A stretch of DNA of 64,000 nt, taken from Streptomyces sp. Je 1-369. GTDB taxonomy: Bacteria; Actinomycetota; Actinomycetes; Streptomycetales; Streptomycetaceae. The stretch spans positions 6,994,515 to 7,058,514 of the forward strand of contig NZ_CP101750.1 of assembly GCF_026810505.1 (NCBI RefSeq), read 5' to 3'. The first letter of the stretch is position 1. Every line of letters starts with the position of its first letter. Positions 42,288 through 50,515 of the stretch are shown here, piece by piece. The notes beneath the pieces are model-generated. The model saw only the letters and a program-made list of their open reading frames with translations, ran no database searches and was not told where the DNA came from. Made by a program: the position numbers and the translations under genes.

Positions 42288-43178
42288 TCAGCGGAGGTGC
42301 TCCGTACCGTCCCGGGCGGCGGCACGGTCGAGCAGACGCGTCATCGCCTCGGCGGCCCGGACGGCCGCGTCCGCACAGCAGTTGTTGAACAGGACGTGCA
42401 CCTCCTCGGTCCGTTCGGCGAGGGCGTGCAACCGGGGCAGCCAGGAGCGGAGTTCGTCCTCGTCGTACGCGTACCGGAAACGGTCCTCCTTGCTTCCCCG
42501 CCCCCACGACGTGCTGCGGCCGTGGAACCGTACGACGGAGAGCCCCGGCACGGTGACCGGCGCGACCGGCGGCATCGCGGACGGCACCGACTGGTTCATG
42601 TCGACGGCGACCGCCGTCATGCCGTGACCGGCGAGGAGTGCGCGCGTGGCCTCGGCGTTCCCGTCGCGCCACCAGTCGGGGTGGCGGAACTCCACCGCGA
42701 CGGGCCAGCCCCGGGTGCGCCGCGCGGTGTGCGCGAGCAGCTCGGCGGCGCGCTCGCCGGGCCGTAGCCACGGCGGGAACTGGAACAGCACGCTCCCGAG
42801 CCGTCCTGCGTCACGCAGCGGCGCGATCCCGGCGGTGAACCGTGTCCACACCTCGTCCAGGGCGGCCGCGTCCCGGGGGCCGTCACGCAGCTTGTCGCGC
42901 AGGTCGGCGGGGAGCGCGGCGGGGCGTGTGGGGTGCCCGGTGAGCATCGAGAACGCCTTCACGTCGAACGTGAAGCGGTCCGGCGTCCGCTCCACCCAGA
43001 GCCGGCTGTTGCGCTCGCCGGGCAGCGCGTAATACGACGAGTCCACCTCCACGACCGGGAACCGCTCGGCGTAGTACCGCAGCCGCCCCGCCGCGTCCCG
43101 CCGCCCGCGCGGGTACCAGCCGCTGCGGACCAGCGCCGGATCGGTCCACGAACACGTGCCCACCAGGATGTCGCCCAT
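42288..43178 (-). CDS. DUF72 family protein (TIM-barrel)
   Basis: 296 residues, cytoplasmic. DUF72 landmarks are all present: LVGTCSWTDPALVRSGWYP at the start, RYYAERFPVVEVDSSYYALP, FQFPPWLRPGERAAELL, VEFRHPDWWRD, and the end HVLFNNCCADAAVRAAEAM. The family has a TIM-barrel fold and unknown catalytic function. ATG start with no ambiguity. It is a single gene upstream of the tRNA-like sequence and divergent from the glycosyltransferase operon. Confidence 0.92.
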   Translation of the reverse strand: MGDILVGTCSWTDPALVRSGWYPRGRRDAAGRLRYYAERFPVVEVDSSYYALPGERNSRLWVERTPDRFTFDVKAFSMLTGHPTRPAALPADLRDKLRDGPRDAAALDEVWTRFTAGIAPLRDAGRLGSVLFQFPPWLRPGERAAELLAHTARRTRGWPVAVEFRHPDWWRDGNAEATRALLAGHGMTAVAVDMNQSVPSAMPPVAPVTVPGLSVVRFHGRSTSWGRGSKEDRFRYAYDEDELRSWLPRLHALAERTEEVHVLFNNCCADAAVRAAEAMTRLLDRAAARDGTEHLR

Positions 43179-43362
43179 GGGGGCCCGGTACCCGGATCCC
43201 GCGCGGTGACAAGTCCGCGGCCGTGATCACTGTGACAGCCGCGTACACCGGGACAGCCTTTACATGCTTGCGTCCTTACGCTCCGTCGCGCTCCGAATGC
43301 GCGATGCGGCGGCCCTCTACAAACTGGAGGGAAGTGCCCAGCCCTCGCACTGAGGAGTCGCC

Positions 43363-44457
43363 GTGCTCGAAAAAACGTCGCCGCCGCCCACGCCCGCCTG
43401 TGAGATCCGGGTCGCATCGGTGCCCGCGGGCCACGTCTACGTACGGCACTGCTCCTCAGCGGAACCGGACGGCGTCCGGCGCCTCGCCGATCCCCGCCCC
43501 AACGGCGCGCCCAGCACCTCCGCGCGCTGGTGGCCGCCGGTGATGCTGCAACCGGAGTGGGTCGACGCCCACCACCGGGACTTCGACGTCTTCCACCTGC
43601 ACTTCGGGTTCGACGCGCAGAGCCCCGCCCAGCTGACGGCCCTCGTGGACGCCCTGCGCGAGCACCGGAAGCCACTGGTCTATACCGTCCACGACCTGCG
43701 CAACCCCCACCAGCCCGGCCCCTCCGCCCACGACGCGGCCCTGAACGTCGTCATCCCGGCCGCCGACCGCCTCATCACCCTCACCCACGGCGCGGCCGGC
43801 ACCATCCACAGGCGCTGGGGCCGGGCGGCGACCGTGCTGCCCCACCCCCACGTGGTGGACCTGCCGCTCCTGGACCGGGCCAGACCGTCCCGCGACCGGT
43901 TCCGAGTGGGCGTACACGCCAAGAGCCTGCGGCCGAACATGGACGTGCTGCCCGTCGTACGCGTCCTCGCCGACACCGTCGCAGGGCTCCCCGACGCGGA
44001 GCTCCAGGTCAACCTCCACCGCGAGGTGACGGACCCGGCCTCCCCGGCCCACTCCCCGCAGCTTCTGCGCGAGCTCCACGACCTCGCCGAACGGGACCGC
44101 CTCACGCTCGTCGTCCACGACTACTTCGACGACGAACAGCTCTGGGACTACCTCACCTCGCTCGACCTCTCCGTGCTGCCCTACCGGTTCGGCACGCACT
44201 CCGGATGGCTGGAGGCGTGCCACGACCTGGGCACCGCCGTCGCCGCGCCGGACTGCGGCTTCTACGCCCAACAGCGTCCCTGCCACTCCTACGGCCACAC
44301 CCAGGACGACGGCCTCGACGAGGAGTCCCTGCACAAGGCGGTGCTCGCCGCCCACGCGCAGAGGCCCGCCCCACGGGCCGCGGTCCGGCACAGGACGCGG
44401 GAGCGCGCCGACATCGCGGCGGCACACCACGCCCTCTACACCGACGTACTCCGATGA
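43363..44457 (+). CDS. Glycosyltransferase family 1-like protein (operon gene 1)
   Basis: 364 residues, no membrane segment. It resembles the GT-B fold: an N-terminal acceptor half with DVFHLHFGFDAQSPAQLTAL and LVYTVHDLRNPHQPG, and a C-terminal nucleotide-sugar half with RFRVGVHAKSLRPNMDVLPV and LDLSVLPYRFGTHSGWLEACHDL (the family's EAxxxG region, here with modified residues). GTG 43363 follows GAGGAGTC. Its stop overlaps the next start by ATGA. The donor-binding motif is weak, so it could be a non-catalytic partner. It opens a coupled set of four GT-like genes whose product is unknown. Confidence 0.78.
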   Translation: MLEKTSPPPTPACEIRVASVPAGHVYVRHCSSAEPDGVRRLADPRPNGAPSTSARWWPPVMLQPEWVDAHHRDFDVFHLHFGFDAQSPAQLTALVDALREHRKPLVYTVHDLRNPHQPGPSAHDAALNVVIPAADRLITLTHGAAGTIHRRWGRAATVLPHPHVVDLPLLDRARPSRDRFRVGVHAKSLRPNMDVLPVVRVLADTVAGLPDAELQVNLHREVTDPASPAHSPQLLRELHDLAERDRLTLVVHDYFDDEQLWDYLTSLDLSVLPYRFGTHSGWLEACHDLGTAVAAPDCGFYAQQRPCHSYGHTQDDGLDEESLHKAVLAAHAQRPAPRAAVRHRTRERADIAAAHHALYTDVLR

Positions 44458-45521
44458 GCGGCGTGCGAGTGGCGCTCATCGCGTCCGCGCGCCACCCCAT
44501 CACCGAACCGTTCGCGGGCGGCCTCGAAGCGCACACGTGGGGCCTGGCCCATGCGCTGACCCGGCGCGGACACGAGGTGGACCTGTTCGCCGCGCCCGGC
44601 TCCGATCCGGCGCTCGGAGCGTGCGAACTCCCCGTGCGGCACGTCGTGCTGAGCGCGGCGGCCCGCTCCGACGCCTCCATGCCGAGCACCGCATGGATAG
44701 AGGAGCACCACGCGTATCTGAGCCTGATGCTCGACCTGGCGCGGGACGGCGAGCGCCGGTTCGACGTCGTGCACAACAACAGCCTGCACTACCTGCCCGT
44801 CGCGATGGCCTCGGCCCTGCGGGTCCCGGTCATCACCACGCTCCACACGCCCCCGACCCCCTGGCTCGAGTCCGCCATCCAGAGTCACGACGTGTGCCCG
44901 GTGGTCTTCACCGCCGTCAGCCAGTACACGGCGTCGGCCTGGCACTCCGTCGTCCCCGCGGCGCGCGTCGTCCGCAACGGCATCGATACCGACTTCTGGC
45001 AACCGGGCCCCGGCGGCACCGATGTGGCCTGGTCGGGCCGGATCGTCCCGGAGAAGGGCCCCCATTTGGCGATCCGGGCCGCCCGCGCGGCCGGAGTGCC
45101 GTTGAAGCTCGCGGGGCCGATATCCGACGAGCGGTACTACGAGGAGGAGGTCGCGCCGCTGCTCGGCGACGGCGCGGAGTACGTCGGCCACCTCGACCGG
45201 CAGGGGCTCGCCGCGCTCCTCGCCACGTCGGCCGCCGCGCTGGTCACCCCCAGCTGGGACGAACCGTACGGCCTGGTCGTGGCGGAGGCGCTGGCCTGCG
45301 GCACGCCGGTCTGCGGCTTCGACCGCGGCGCCCTCGCGGAGATCCTCACCCCGGCCTGCGGGCTGCTCGCGCCACCCGGGGACGTGGCGGCGCTCGCCGC
45401 ACTCATACCGCGCGTCATGGAACTCGACCGGGGGGAGGCGCGGCGCCGCGCGGAACGGTTCTGCTCGCTGGGCCGCACCGCCGACGCGTACACGCGCCTG
45501 TACGAGGAGGTGGCGCGGTGA
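44454..45521 (+). CDS. GT4-type glycosyltransferase (operon gene 2)
   Basis: 355 residues, GT-B fold. The N-terminal half has EPFAGGLEAHTWGLAHALTR, a sugar-acceptor Gly-rich loop, and VVHNNSLHYLPVAMA. The C-terminal half has NGIDTDFWQPG, WSGRIVPEKGPHLAIRAA and the donor motif TPSWDEPYGLVVAEALACGTP with the E-x7-E arrangement of GT4. This is the best-supported enzyme of the cluster. Start ATG 44454 overlaps the upstream stop and its own stop overlaps the next GTG (GTGA), so synthesis is coupled. Confidence 0.88.
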   Translation: MSGVRVALIASARHPITEPFAGGLEAHTWGLAHALTRRGHEVDLFAAPGSDPALGACELPVRHVVLSAAARSDASMPSTAWIEEHHAYLSLMLDLARDGERRFDVVHNNSLHYLPVAMASALRVPVITTLHTPPTPWLESAIQSHDVCPVVFTAVSQYTASAWHSVVPAARVVRNGIDTDFWQPGPGGTDVAWSGRIVPEKGPHLAIRAARAAGVPLKLAGPISDERYYEEEVAPLLGDGAEYVGHLDRQGLAALLATSAAALVTPSWDEPYGLVVAEALACGTPVCGFDRGALAEILTPACGLLAPPGDVAALAALIPRVMELDRGEARRRAERFCSLGRTADAYTRLYEEVAR

Positions 45522-46573
45522 TCGGCTACTACGTCCACCACCAGGGGCGGGGACACCTGCACCGCGCGATGTGCGTCGCGTCCCGCACGACGGACCGCGT
45601 CACCCTCCTCTCCTCCCTTCCCCGCCCCGCCGCATGGGCGGGCCCGTGGATCTCCCTGCCGACGGACACCGCCGACGACCCGCTCGACCCCACGGCCGGC
45701 GGACGCCTGCACTGGGTGCCGCTGCACCACGCGGGACACCGCGAACGCATGGGGATCATCGCCCAGTGGATACGCCGGGCAAGCCCGTCCCTGTTCGTGA
45801 GCGACGTGTCCGTGGAGGCGGCGGCGCTGGCCCGGCTCATGGGCGTCCCCGTCGTGGTCATGGCCATGCGCGGTGACCGCAAGGACCCCGCCCACCGCCT
45901 CGGCTACGACCTCGCGGACGCGCTCATCGCCCCCTGGCCGCACACCGTCCCGGAACCGGGCTGGCCCGCGCACTGGCACGCCAAGACGGTCCACACGGGC
46001 AGCATCTCCCGCTACGACGGACGACCCCGGCCCGCCTCCGACGGCGCCGCCCCGGAGAGCGACGAGGTCGTCGTGATGCTCGGCGCCGGCGGCACGGCAC
46101 TCACCGCGGAGCGCCTGCGGGAGGCGCGGCGGGCCACGCCCGGATGGTCGTGGACGGTCCTGGGAAGCCCGGCAGGGAGCGAGGGTGGTCCCATTCCCGA
46201 CGACGGCCACCCCTCAACCTGGCTCGAAGACCCCTGGCCCGTGCTCTGCCGGGCCCGGGTCGTGGTCACGCACGGTGGCCAGAACGCCGTCGCCGAGTGT
46301 GCCGCCGCCCGCGTACCCACCGTGGTCATCCCCGAGGAACGTCCCCACGGCGAGCAGCATGCCACCGCGCGGGCCCTGCGGTCGGCCGGCCTCGCGACCG
46401 TCCGGGAGAGCTGGCCCGACCCCGAGGAGTGGCCCGACCTGCTGGCCGAGGCGGCCGCCCTGCCGGACCGGTGGGAGCAGTGGTCCCCCGGCGACGGTGC
46501 CGGGCGCGCCGCGCGGCTTCTCGGCGACCTGGCGGCCCGGCCGATGAGGAGGACCGTATGCGTATCCCAGTGA
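45518..46573 (+). CDS. MurG/GT28-like glycosyltransferase (operon gene 3)
   Basis: 351 residues. The N-terminus VIGYYVHHQGRGHLHRAMCV has the Gly-rich HHQGRGH loop of UDP-glycosyltransferases of the MurG/GT28 type. The C-terminal half carries VVVMLGAGGTALTAERL, PWPVLCRARVVVTHGGQNAVAECAAARVPTVVIP, whose HGGQN and E positions match the nucleotide-sugar site, and EERPHGEQHATARAL. It starts at GTG 45518 within the upstream stop. The small ORF at 46558 begins inside its last 16 bases. Confidence 0.85.
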   Translation: MIGYYVHHQGRGHLHRAMCVASRTTDRVTLLSSLPRPAAWAGPWISLPTDTADDPLDPTAGGRLHWVPLHHAGHRERMGIIAQWIRRASPSLFVSDVSVEAAALARLMGVPVVVMAMRGDRKDPAHRLGYDLADALIAPWPHTVPEPGWPAHWHAKTVHTGSISRYDGRPRPASDGAAPESDEVVVMLGAGGTALTAERLREARRATPGWSWTVLGSPAGSEGGPIPDDGHPSTWLEDPWPVLCRARVVVTHGGQNAVAECAAARVPTVVIPEERPHGEQHATARALRSAGLATVRESWPDPEEWPDLLAEAAALPDRWEQWSPGDGAGRAARLLGDLAARPMRRTVCVSQ

Positions 46574-46707
46574 GCACTCTCGCGCGCGCCGCGGCCCGGG
46601 CGCCGCGGGCGGTGGGGGAGGGCCGGTCCGGTCCCCGGGTGCGGCCCGCGCTGCCGGTCGAGGCGGCGGTCCTGTCGAGCGAGGGAGTCGTATGCGTACC
46701 GCGGTGA
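46558..46707 (+). CDS. Small coupled ORF (49 aa), unknown
   Basis: Encodes a 49-residue basic peptide (MRIPVSTLARAAARAPRAVG then a Pro/Arg-rich part ending VVCVPR). It is listed because GAGGAGGACCGT precedes the ATG, it overlaps gene 3 by 16 bases and gene 4 by 16 bases, and otherwise 118 bases would be unused inside a tightly packed operon. Its start context and codons 1-2 resemble those of gene 4 (ATGCGTA), so it may instead be a duplicated start region acting in translational coupling. No domain is recognised. Confidence 0.4.
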   Translation: MRIPVSTLARAAARAPRAVGEGRSGPRVRPALPVEAAVLSSEGVVCVPR

Positions 46708-47543
46708 TCACCCTCGCGGCGGGTCGCCACCGGCACCTGTTGCTTCAGCAGGACGGTCTTGCCCATGGTGAGCGCGGACCCGACCATTACGTGGTCGTCT
46801 CCATGGACGACCCGGCCATCGCGCCCCTCGCCACCGGCAGGGAACCCGCCGCCGAAGTGGTCACGCTGCCGCTGGCCGACGGACGGCTGCCGCTCGCCGC
46901 CGCACGCAACGAGGGCGCGGCCCGGGCCATGGCGCTCGGCGCGGACTTGCTGGTGTTCCTCGACGTGGACTGCGTGCCGGGGCCGACCCTCCTGGACAGC
47001 TACGTCAACGCCGCCCACGACTGGGCGCTGCTGTGCGGAACCGTCGCCTACCTGCCGCCCCCGCCGCGCGGCGGCTACCCGCTCGACGAGCTGCACCACC
47101 TGGCCGAACCCCACCCCGCACGGCCCGTCCCGGCCCACGGCCAAGTGCTGCGCGGGGGAGACCCGCACCTGTTCTGGTCCCTGTCGTTCGCCCTGACCGC
47201 CCGCACCTGGAAACACATCGGCGGCTTCTGCGAGGCCTACACCGGATACGGCGGCGAGGACACCGACTTCGCCGCCACCGCGGCCCACCGGGGCGTCGAC
47301 CTGTGGTGGGTGGGCGGCGCCCCCGCCTACCACCAGCACCACCCGACCCAGCAGCCTCCCGTCCAGCACATCGACGACATCCTGCGCAACGGGGCGACCT
47401 ACAAGCGCCGTTGGGGCAGCTGGCCGATGGAGGGCTGGCTGCGCGCGTTCGAGGCGCGGGGCCTCGCCGTGTACGACCACGCGGCCGACGCGTGGCGCAA
47501 GACCGAGCCGGAACCGCTGCTCAGGGCTCCGTACGCTCCCTGA
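46692..47543 (+). CDS. GT2-family glycosyltransferase (operon gene 4)
   Basis: 283 residues, GT-A fold. RTAVITLAAGRHRHLLLQQDGL opens the nucleotide-binding half, AAARNEGAARAMALGADLLVFLDVDCVPGPTLL contains the DxD (DVD) metal motif, and HIGGFCEAYTGYGGEDTDFA carries the conserved GG-x-D/ED acceptor motif of galactosyl- and N-acetylgalactosaminyltransferase-like GT2 proteins. GGGAG precedes ATG 46692. Converges with the ligase gene, overlapping its end by 23 bases (47521-47543). Confidence 0.88.
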   Translation: MRTAVITLAAGRHRHLLLQQDGLAHGERGPDHYVVVSMDDPAIAPLATGREPAAEVVTLPLADGRLPLAAARNEGAARAMALGADLLVFLDVDCVPGPTLLDSYVNAAHDWALLCGTVAYLPPPPRGGYPLDELHHLAEPHPARPVPAHGQVLRGGDPHLFWSLSFALTARTWKHIGGFCEAYTGYGGEDTDFAATAAHRGVDLWWVGGAPAYHQHHPTQQPPVQHIDDILRNGATYKRRWGSWPMEGWLRAFEARGLAVYDHAADAWRKTEPEPLLRAPYAP

Positions 47544-48543
47544 CGACGTCGGCGGGGTCCTTGTCGTCGCGGAGCCCCTGAAAGCGGGGATGGCGGAGCA
47601 TGCCGTCGCGTGTCCACTCCGAGAAGGCGATCTGCGCCACGAGCCGCGGCCGCACCCACCGGGCGGACCGTTCCGCGACCGGCCCGTCGAACGGCGACGC
47701 GTCCACCCGCAGCCCGTCGAGTTCGCGGCGCAGGGCGAGCAGCGTCTTGTGGTCGAAGCCCGTGCCGACCTTGCCCGCGTACCGCAGCCGCCCGGCGGCG
47801 GCCTCGTCGTAGTGGCCGAGCAGCAGCGCGCCGATGCCGACCCGGCTGCCCGCGGGCTCCGTGAAGCCGCCCACCACGAACTCCTGCCCGCGGGAGCACT
47901 TCAGCTTGAGCCAGTCGTCCGAGCGGCGCCCCTGATACGTGCTGTCGGCCCGCTTGGCGATCAGTCCCTCCCAGCCGCGCCGGCACGCCTCCGCGAGGAG
48001 TTCGGGGCCGCCCGCGTTGCGGTGGGCGCTGAAGCGCAGCGGCGCGGCGAAGGTGACCGAGCGGCGCAGCAGGGACTTGCGGGTGCGCAGCGGCAGCCGC
48101 CGCACGTCCGTGCCGTCCAGGCGCAGCAGGTCGAAGACGTAGTAGGTCACGGCGACCTTGCTGGCCGCGACGTCCGCGGGCCGGGTGAGGCCCATGCGCT
48201 GCTGGAGCCGCGCGAAGTCGGTGCGGCCGTGCGCGTAGGCGACGATCTCACCGTCGACGGTGAAGTCCGCGCACTCCTGCGCGGCGAGCGCGTCGACGAT
48301 CTCCGGGTACGTGGCGTCGAGCCGCCGCCCGGACCGGGACCGGAGCGTCACCCGCCCGTTCTCGCGGACGGCGAGGACGCGGATGCCGTCCAGCTTCCTC
48401 TCGAAGACCCAGCCCCGCGGGAACTCACGCCGGTCGCTGAGCGTCGCAAGCATCGGCGACGCCGCGAGCTCGACGCCCGGCGACGCCTCGCGGGTACGGC
48501 TCGACAGGTCGGGCGGCAGCGTCTCCAGCGCGCTCCGGGGCAA
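47521..48543 (-). CDS. ATP-dependent DNA ligase (LigD ligase-domain type)
   Basis: 340 residues; seals DNA breaks in the actinobacterial end-joining or repair pathway. The nucleotidyl-transferase motif I is FERKLDGIRVLAV with Lys as AMP acceptor, motif III VDGEIVAY, motif IV GWEGLIAKRADSTYQGRRS and motif V DDWLKLKC. An OB-fold completes the protein (VVGGFTEPAGSRVGIGALLLGHY). It starts at TTG 48543, three bases after the phosphoesterase stop, so the two genes are one operon. In many bacteria these domains are fused in LigD together with a polymerase domain, which is absent here. Confidence 0.93.
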   Translation of the reverse strand: MPRSALETLPPDLSSRTREASPGVELAASPMLATLSDRREFPRGWVFERKLDGIRVLAVRENGRVTLRSRSGRRLDATYPEIVDALAAQECADFTVDGEIVAYAHGRTDFARLQQRMGLTRPADVAASKVAVTYYVFDLLRLDGTDVRRLPLRTRKSLLRRSVTFAAPLRFSAHRNAGGPELLAEACRRGWEGLIAKRADSTYQGRRSDDWLKLKCSRGQEFVVGGFTEPAGSRVGIGALLLGHYDEAAAGRLRYAGKVGTGFDHKTLLALRRELDGLRVDASPFDGPVAERSARWVRPRLVAQIAFSEWTRDGMLRHPRFQGLRDDKDPADVVRERTEP

Positions 48544-48548
48544 GGCGA

Positions 48549-49259
48549 TCAGCCCTGCTCGGCGATCTGGCGCAGCGTACGGCCGCTGCGGGCCGAGCGG
48601 GCGCGCCGGGGATCCGGGGTGCCGCCGCCCGAGTGGTGCCCGGTCCGTACGAGCAGCCAGGTCGGCTTCGCGCTCCCGCCGGACGAGGCGTCCTGCTCCT
48701 CGCGGCCGTGGAAGCGGGTCAGCGCGTACTGTCCGCGCAGCTTCTCGCCGTGCAGGTCGAACGTGGCATGGCCCTTCTCCAGGGCCTGCGCGAACGGCAC
48801 GGGACGGTGCTGCTTGTCGTGGCTCGTGGGCCGGTACGTGCCGCGGTCCCAGACCATGACGGTCCCGCCGCCGTACTCACCCTCGGGGATCACGCCCTCG
48901 TAGTCCCGGTAGTCCAGGGGGTGGTCCTCGGTGGGGATGGCGAGCCGCTTGTCCTGCGGGTCGGTGGAGGGGCCCTTGGGGACCGACCACGACTTGAGCA
49001 CGCCGTCGACCTCGAGGCGGAAGTCGAAGTGCATCGTGCTCGCGTCATGGATCTGCACGACGAACGAGGGCTCGTCGTCGGCGGCCTCTCCTGCTCCGTC
49101 CCGGGCCGCGCGCTCGTCTCCGTCCAGGGCCGCGTGCTCACCGCTGGGCTCGGCGGTCCTGCCGAAGTGCCGCTTGCCGCGGTAGGTCCGCAGAGCGTCC
49201 TTCCCGCTCTTCCCGTTCCCGCTCTTCCCGTTCCCGTTCCGCTCGCTCTTCTCGCTCAC
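48549..49259 (-). CDS. LigD 3'-phosphoesterase domain protein (stand-alone)
   Basis: 236 residues; expected to remove 3'-phosphate or 3'-ribonucleoside blocks from DNA ends before ligation. An acidic low-complexity N-terminus with an SGNGKSGNGKSG repeat precedes the domain. The catalytic motif is VQIHDASTMHFDFRLEVDG, the H-x-A...H-x-D-x-R pattern, and LDYRDYEGVIPEGEYGGGTVMVWD is the other signature. GTG 49259 follows GGAGTCGAG. It is translated just before the ligase gene, giving a split LigD. Confidence 0.93.
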   Translation of the reverse strand: MSEKSERNGNGKSGNGKSGKDALRTYRGKRHFGRTAEPSGEHAALDGDERAARDGAGEAADDEPSFVVQIHDASTMHFDFRLEVDGVLKSWSVPKGPSTDPQDKRLAIPTEDHPLDYRDYEGVIPEGEYGGGTVMVWDRGTYRPTSHDKQHRPVPFAQALEKGHATFDLHGEKLRGQYALTRFHGREEQDASSGGSAKPTWLLVRTGHHSGGGTPDPRRARSARSGRTLRQIAEQG

Positions 49260-49473
49260 CTCGACTCCCTTCCGCGCCCTCTGTGCTCGGTTTCGGCCAG
49301 GTTATGCACGTCCGCCTCCGCCCGCACGGCAGGCGCCCGCCGCTGTGACGAGGCCACGGGTGAACTTGTTCCACTTCAACTCACCGTCGCTTCGAGCCAC
49401 GTGGGGGATAATGGGCCACCCGCCCGCCGGAGCCGCTCCGGCCCGATCCGCCGGCAATCGAGGTGTCCGTCAA

Positions 49474-50424
49474 ATGAGCGCGCCGACCCAGACCGAGCCC
49501 TTCGTCCACCCGGCGTTGTTCTACCGGGGTACGGAGGAGTACGTGGCGGGAACCGTGCCGTTCGTACGCGAGGGGCTCGACGCGGGTGAGGCGGTGGCCG
49601 TGGCGGTGCCCGCGGCCAACCTGGAACTCATCAGGGACGCGCTGGGCGAGCGGGCCGGACAGGTGCGGCTGCTCGACATGTCGCAGGCCGGACGCAACCC
49701 CGGCCGGATCATCCCGCGCGTGCTGCGGGCCTTCGCCGACGCCCACCCCGGCCGACGGGCGCGCATCATCGGCGAACCCATCTGGGCCGGGCGCACCCCG
49801 ACGGAGTACCCGGCCTGCGCGCAGCACGAGGCCCTGATCAACCTGGCGTTCGAAGGACGCGAAGCAACGATTCTCTGCCCCTACGACGAGGCGGGCCTGG
49901 CAGAAACGGTCCTGGCGGACGCGCACGCCACCCACCCCACGGTCATCCGCGCGGGCCGGACGGAGCTGAGCGCCGCCTACGCGCCCGAAGCGGTGGTCTC
50001 CCGCTACAACCAGCCCCTGATGGCCCCCGACGACGTGCCGCAGGCGGCGTACGCGAAACAGTCGCTGTCCGACGTGCGGCATCTCGCCATCCTCCGGGCG
50101 ACCGAACTCGGCATGCCCGAGGCGCGCTTGCAGGACTTCGCCCTGGTCGTCTCCGAGCTGACGACCAACAGCGTGGTGCACGGCGGGGGCACGGGCGCGC
50201 TGCGGGTCTGGGCCGAGGACGGTCACATCGTCTGCGAGGTCCGTGACGCGGGCGTCCTCACCGATCCGCTCGCCGGCCGCCACTCTCCGGCCAAGGACCA
50301 GTACGGGGGCGGGGCCTCCTCATGGTGCACGTGCTCACCGACCTCGTCCGCGTCCACACGGACCCCGCCCTGGGCACGACCACCCACTGCTACTTCCAGA
50401 GCTCCTGACCGACAGTGCTCCTGA
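49474..50424 (+). CDS. MEDS-domain anti-sigma-type ATPase, frameshifted near its 3' end
   Basis: MEDS sensor domain (about residues 8-175; HPALFYRGTEEYVAGTVPFV, GRRARIIGEPIWAG) followed by an RsbW-like ATPase (about 195-300; FALVVSELTTNSVVHGGGTG with the N box Asn). In the given frame the end reads GGGASSWCTCSPTSS and has no family character. Adding one base at the G-run 50304-50314 restores GLLMVHVLTDLVRVHTDP, the expected Gly-rich ATP-lid strand, ending at TGA 50406-50408. So the gene is either truly frameshifted in its last about 30 codons or has a sequencing indel in the homopolymer. ATG 49474 follows GAGGTG. Confidence 0.85.
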   Translation: MSAPTQTEPFVHPALFYRGTEEYVAGTVPFVREGLDAGEAVAVAVPAANLELIRDALGERAGQVRLLDMSQAGRNPGRIIPRVLRAFADAHPGRRARIIGEPIWAGRTPTEYPACAQHEALINLAFEGREATILCPYDEAGLAETVLADAHATHPTVIRAGRTELSAAYAPEAVVSRYNQPLMAPDDVPQAAYAKQSLSDVRHLAILRATELGMPEARLQDFALVVSELTTNSVVHGGGTGALRVWAEDGHIVCEVRDAGVLTDPLAGRHSPAKDQYGGGASSWCTCSPTSSASTRTPPWARPPTATSRAPDRQCS

Positions 50425-50515
50425 CCGTCAGAACCCCGTCAGGAATCGTCCCCGCGGCATGAAGGGTCCGTAAGGGACGTACTTCGGGCGCCGCCGGTGG
50501 ACGGAACCTGAGCGC

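Noticed and set aside
50409..50515. c-di-AMP (ydaO) riboswitch before the KimA-like gene
   Set aside because: Only about 107 bases are available and I see no matching conserved core.
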